The position numbers and the translations under genes were made by a program. The notes beneath the pieces are model-generated. The model was given only the letters and a program-made list of their open reading frames with translations, was not told the DNA's origin and made no database searches. A DNA stretch of 22,794 nucleotides from an uncultured Cryptobacterium sp. (lineage in GTDB: Bacteria; Actinomycetota; Coriobacteriia; Coriobacteriales; Eggerthellaceae): positions 1 to 22,794 of the forward strand of contig USIG01000016.1 of the NCBI GenBank assembly GCA_900554685.1, given 5' to 3'. Below, piece by piece: positions 22,545-22,794 of this stretch (positions within the stretch are counted from its first letter, which is position 1; each line of letters starts with the position of its first letter).

Positions 22545-22551
22545 TTATTAT
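22523..22551 (+). promoter_or_regulatory. Strong sigma70-type promoter of dnaK
   Basis: A perfect -35 TTGACA (22523-22528), a 17 nt spacer and TATTAT (22546-22551). The predicted start near 22558 leaves a leader of about 170 nt. Confidence 0.75.
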
Positions 22552-22561
22552 AGTCACTGTC

Positions 22562-22592
22562 ATGAGGTCCACCAGAAGGTGGGCTTCCTCAT
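22562..22592 (+). promoter_or_regulatory. 5' leader hairpin of dnaK mRNA
   Basis: ATGAGG (22562-22567) pairs with CCTCAT (22587-22592) and CCACC (22569-22573) with GGTGG (22578-22582). The hairpin sits a few bases after the predicted start and may stabilise the mRNA or act as a thermosensitive element. An ATG at its base opens a 10-codon frame (MRSTRRWASS) with no ribosome binding site. Confidence 0.5.
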
Positions 22593-22593
22593 A

Positions 22594-22641
22594 GAGAGCG
22601 CAAAGGAGAGCGCAAAGCTTTGAGGAATCCGTCGAGGAATC
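22594..22641. repeat. Two 12-bp tandem duplications in the dnaK leader
   Basis: GAGAGCGCAAAG is repeated exactly (22594-22605, 22606-22617). Then GAGGAATC recurs with the same 12 bp period (22622-22629, 22634-22641). Confidence 0.7.
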
Positions 22642-22730
22642 ATGCATTACATAGGGGTAAAAGCAGAGGGTTTGCACAATCGGTTTTAAAAGCATTGATT
22701 GCGCAACCGCAACTGAAAGGAATAGACAAG

Positions 22731-22794
22731 ATGGCAAAGATTATCGGCATCGACTTGGGTACTACCAATTCGGCAATGGCAGTTATGGAGGGTT
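22731..22794 (+). CDS. dnaK: Chaperone DnaK (first 21 codons; continues outside window)
   Basis: Hsp70 chaperone that folds and protects proteins with DnaJ and GrpE, using ATP. Only the N-terminus is visible: MAKIIGIDLGTTNSAMAVME, which includes the phosphate-1 loop DLGTTNS of the actin-like ATPase domain. GAAAGGAA lies 8 nt before ATG 22731. The gene runs off the right edge. It is preceded by a strong promoter with a direct-repeat operator candidate and a structured leader. grpE, dnaJ and hspR, which usually follow in Actinomycetota, would be downstream of the window. Confidence 0.95.
   Translation, partial: MAKIIGIDLGTTNSAMAVMEG

Noticed and set aside
22266..22730. CIRCE or HAIR heat-shock operator before dnaK
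   Set aside because: Neither TTAGCACTC-N9-GAGTGCTAA nor CTTGAGT-N7-ACTCAAG is found.
22315..22737. 140-codon minus-strand open frame ahead of dnaK
   Set aside because: It overlaps the dnaK start, leader and promoter, has a Lys-rich low-complexity end derived from a degenerate repeat, and has no convincing translation signal.

Overview
This is a 22.8 kb stretch of chromosomal, moderately AT-rich bacterial DNA. The gene set points to an anaerobic or fermentative member of the Actinomycetota, most likely Coriobacteriia: parB, a DUF5679-type zinc ribbon, a small 2[4Fe-4S] ferredoxin, a NikR-HypE pair, lactate dehydrogenase, and start codons placed about one -10 spacing downstream of TATAAT-like boxes (candidate leaderless genes). 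The lineage call is inference from gene content only; no 16S or ribosomal protein gene is present to confirm it.

Left half (1-13.2 kb): the 3' part of parB, then rlmN (minus), ddl (plus), a membrane-anchored protein of unknown function (minus), a DinG-type helicase fused to a DEDDh exonuclease (plus), an Ser/Lys-rich single-pass membrane protein (plus), and a 1387-residue protein. That last protein looks like an M28 peptidase fold split by about 980 disordered residues, with nearly all of its zinc ligands replaced. Convergent gene pairs are separated by clear hairpin terminators.

Middle (13.2-19.2 kb): L-lactate dehydrogenase (minus) and a zinc alcohol dehydrogenase (plus) diverge from a shared 190 bp region. 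They are followed by a tRNA-Gly(CCC) gene with an acceptor-stem mismatch at 2:71, a phosphoglycolate phosphatase-like HAD enzyme, galE (minus), and an unrecognised 159-residue protein (minus).

Right end (19.4-22.8 kb): a likely three-gene nickel operon (84-residue helical protein, nikR, hypE) sits behind a leader with two identical AAAACGTTTT palindromes. Next come a ferredoxin, a DUF5679 zinc ribbon with a strong terminator, and the promoter, leader and first 21 codons of dnaK.

The most unusual overall pattern is a set of short degenerate tandem arrays confined to the intergenic spaces between 15.4 and 22.7 kb, with periods of about 36, 12, 22, 32 and 12 bp. Two of them include the stop codon of the adjacent gene inside a repeat unit, as if the arrays grew by duplication of gene ends. 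The other candidates for novelty are the apparent M28 pseudoenzyme and the combination of exonuclease and Fe-S cysteines in one DinG protein.
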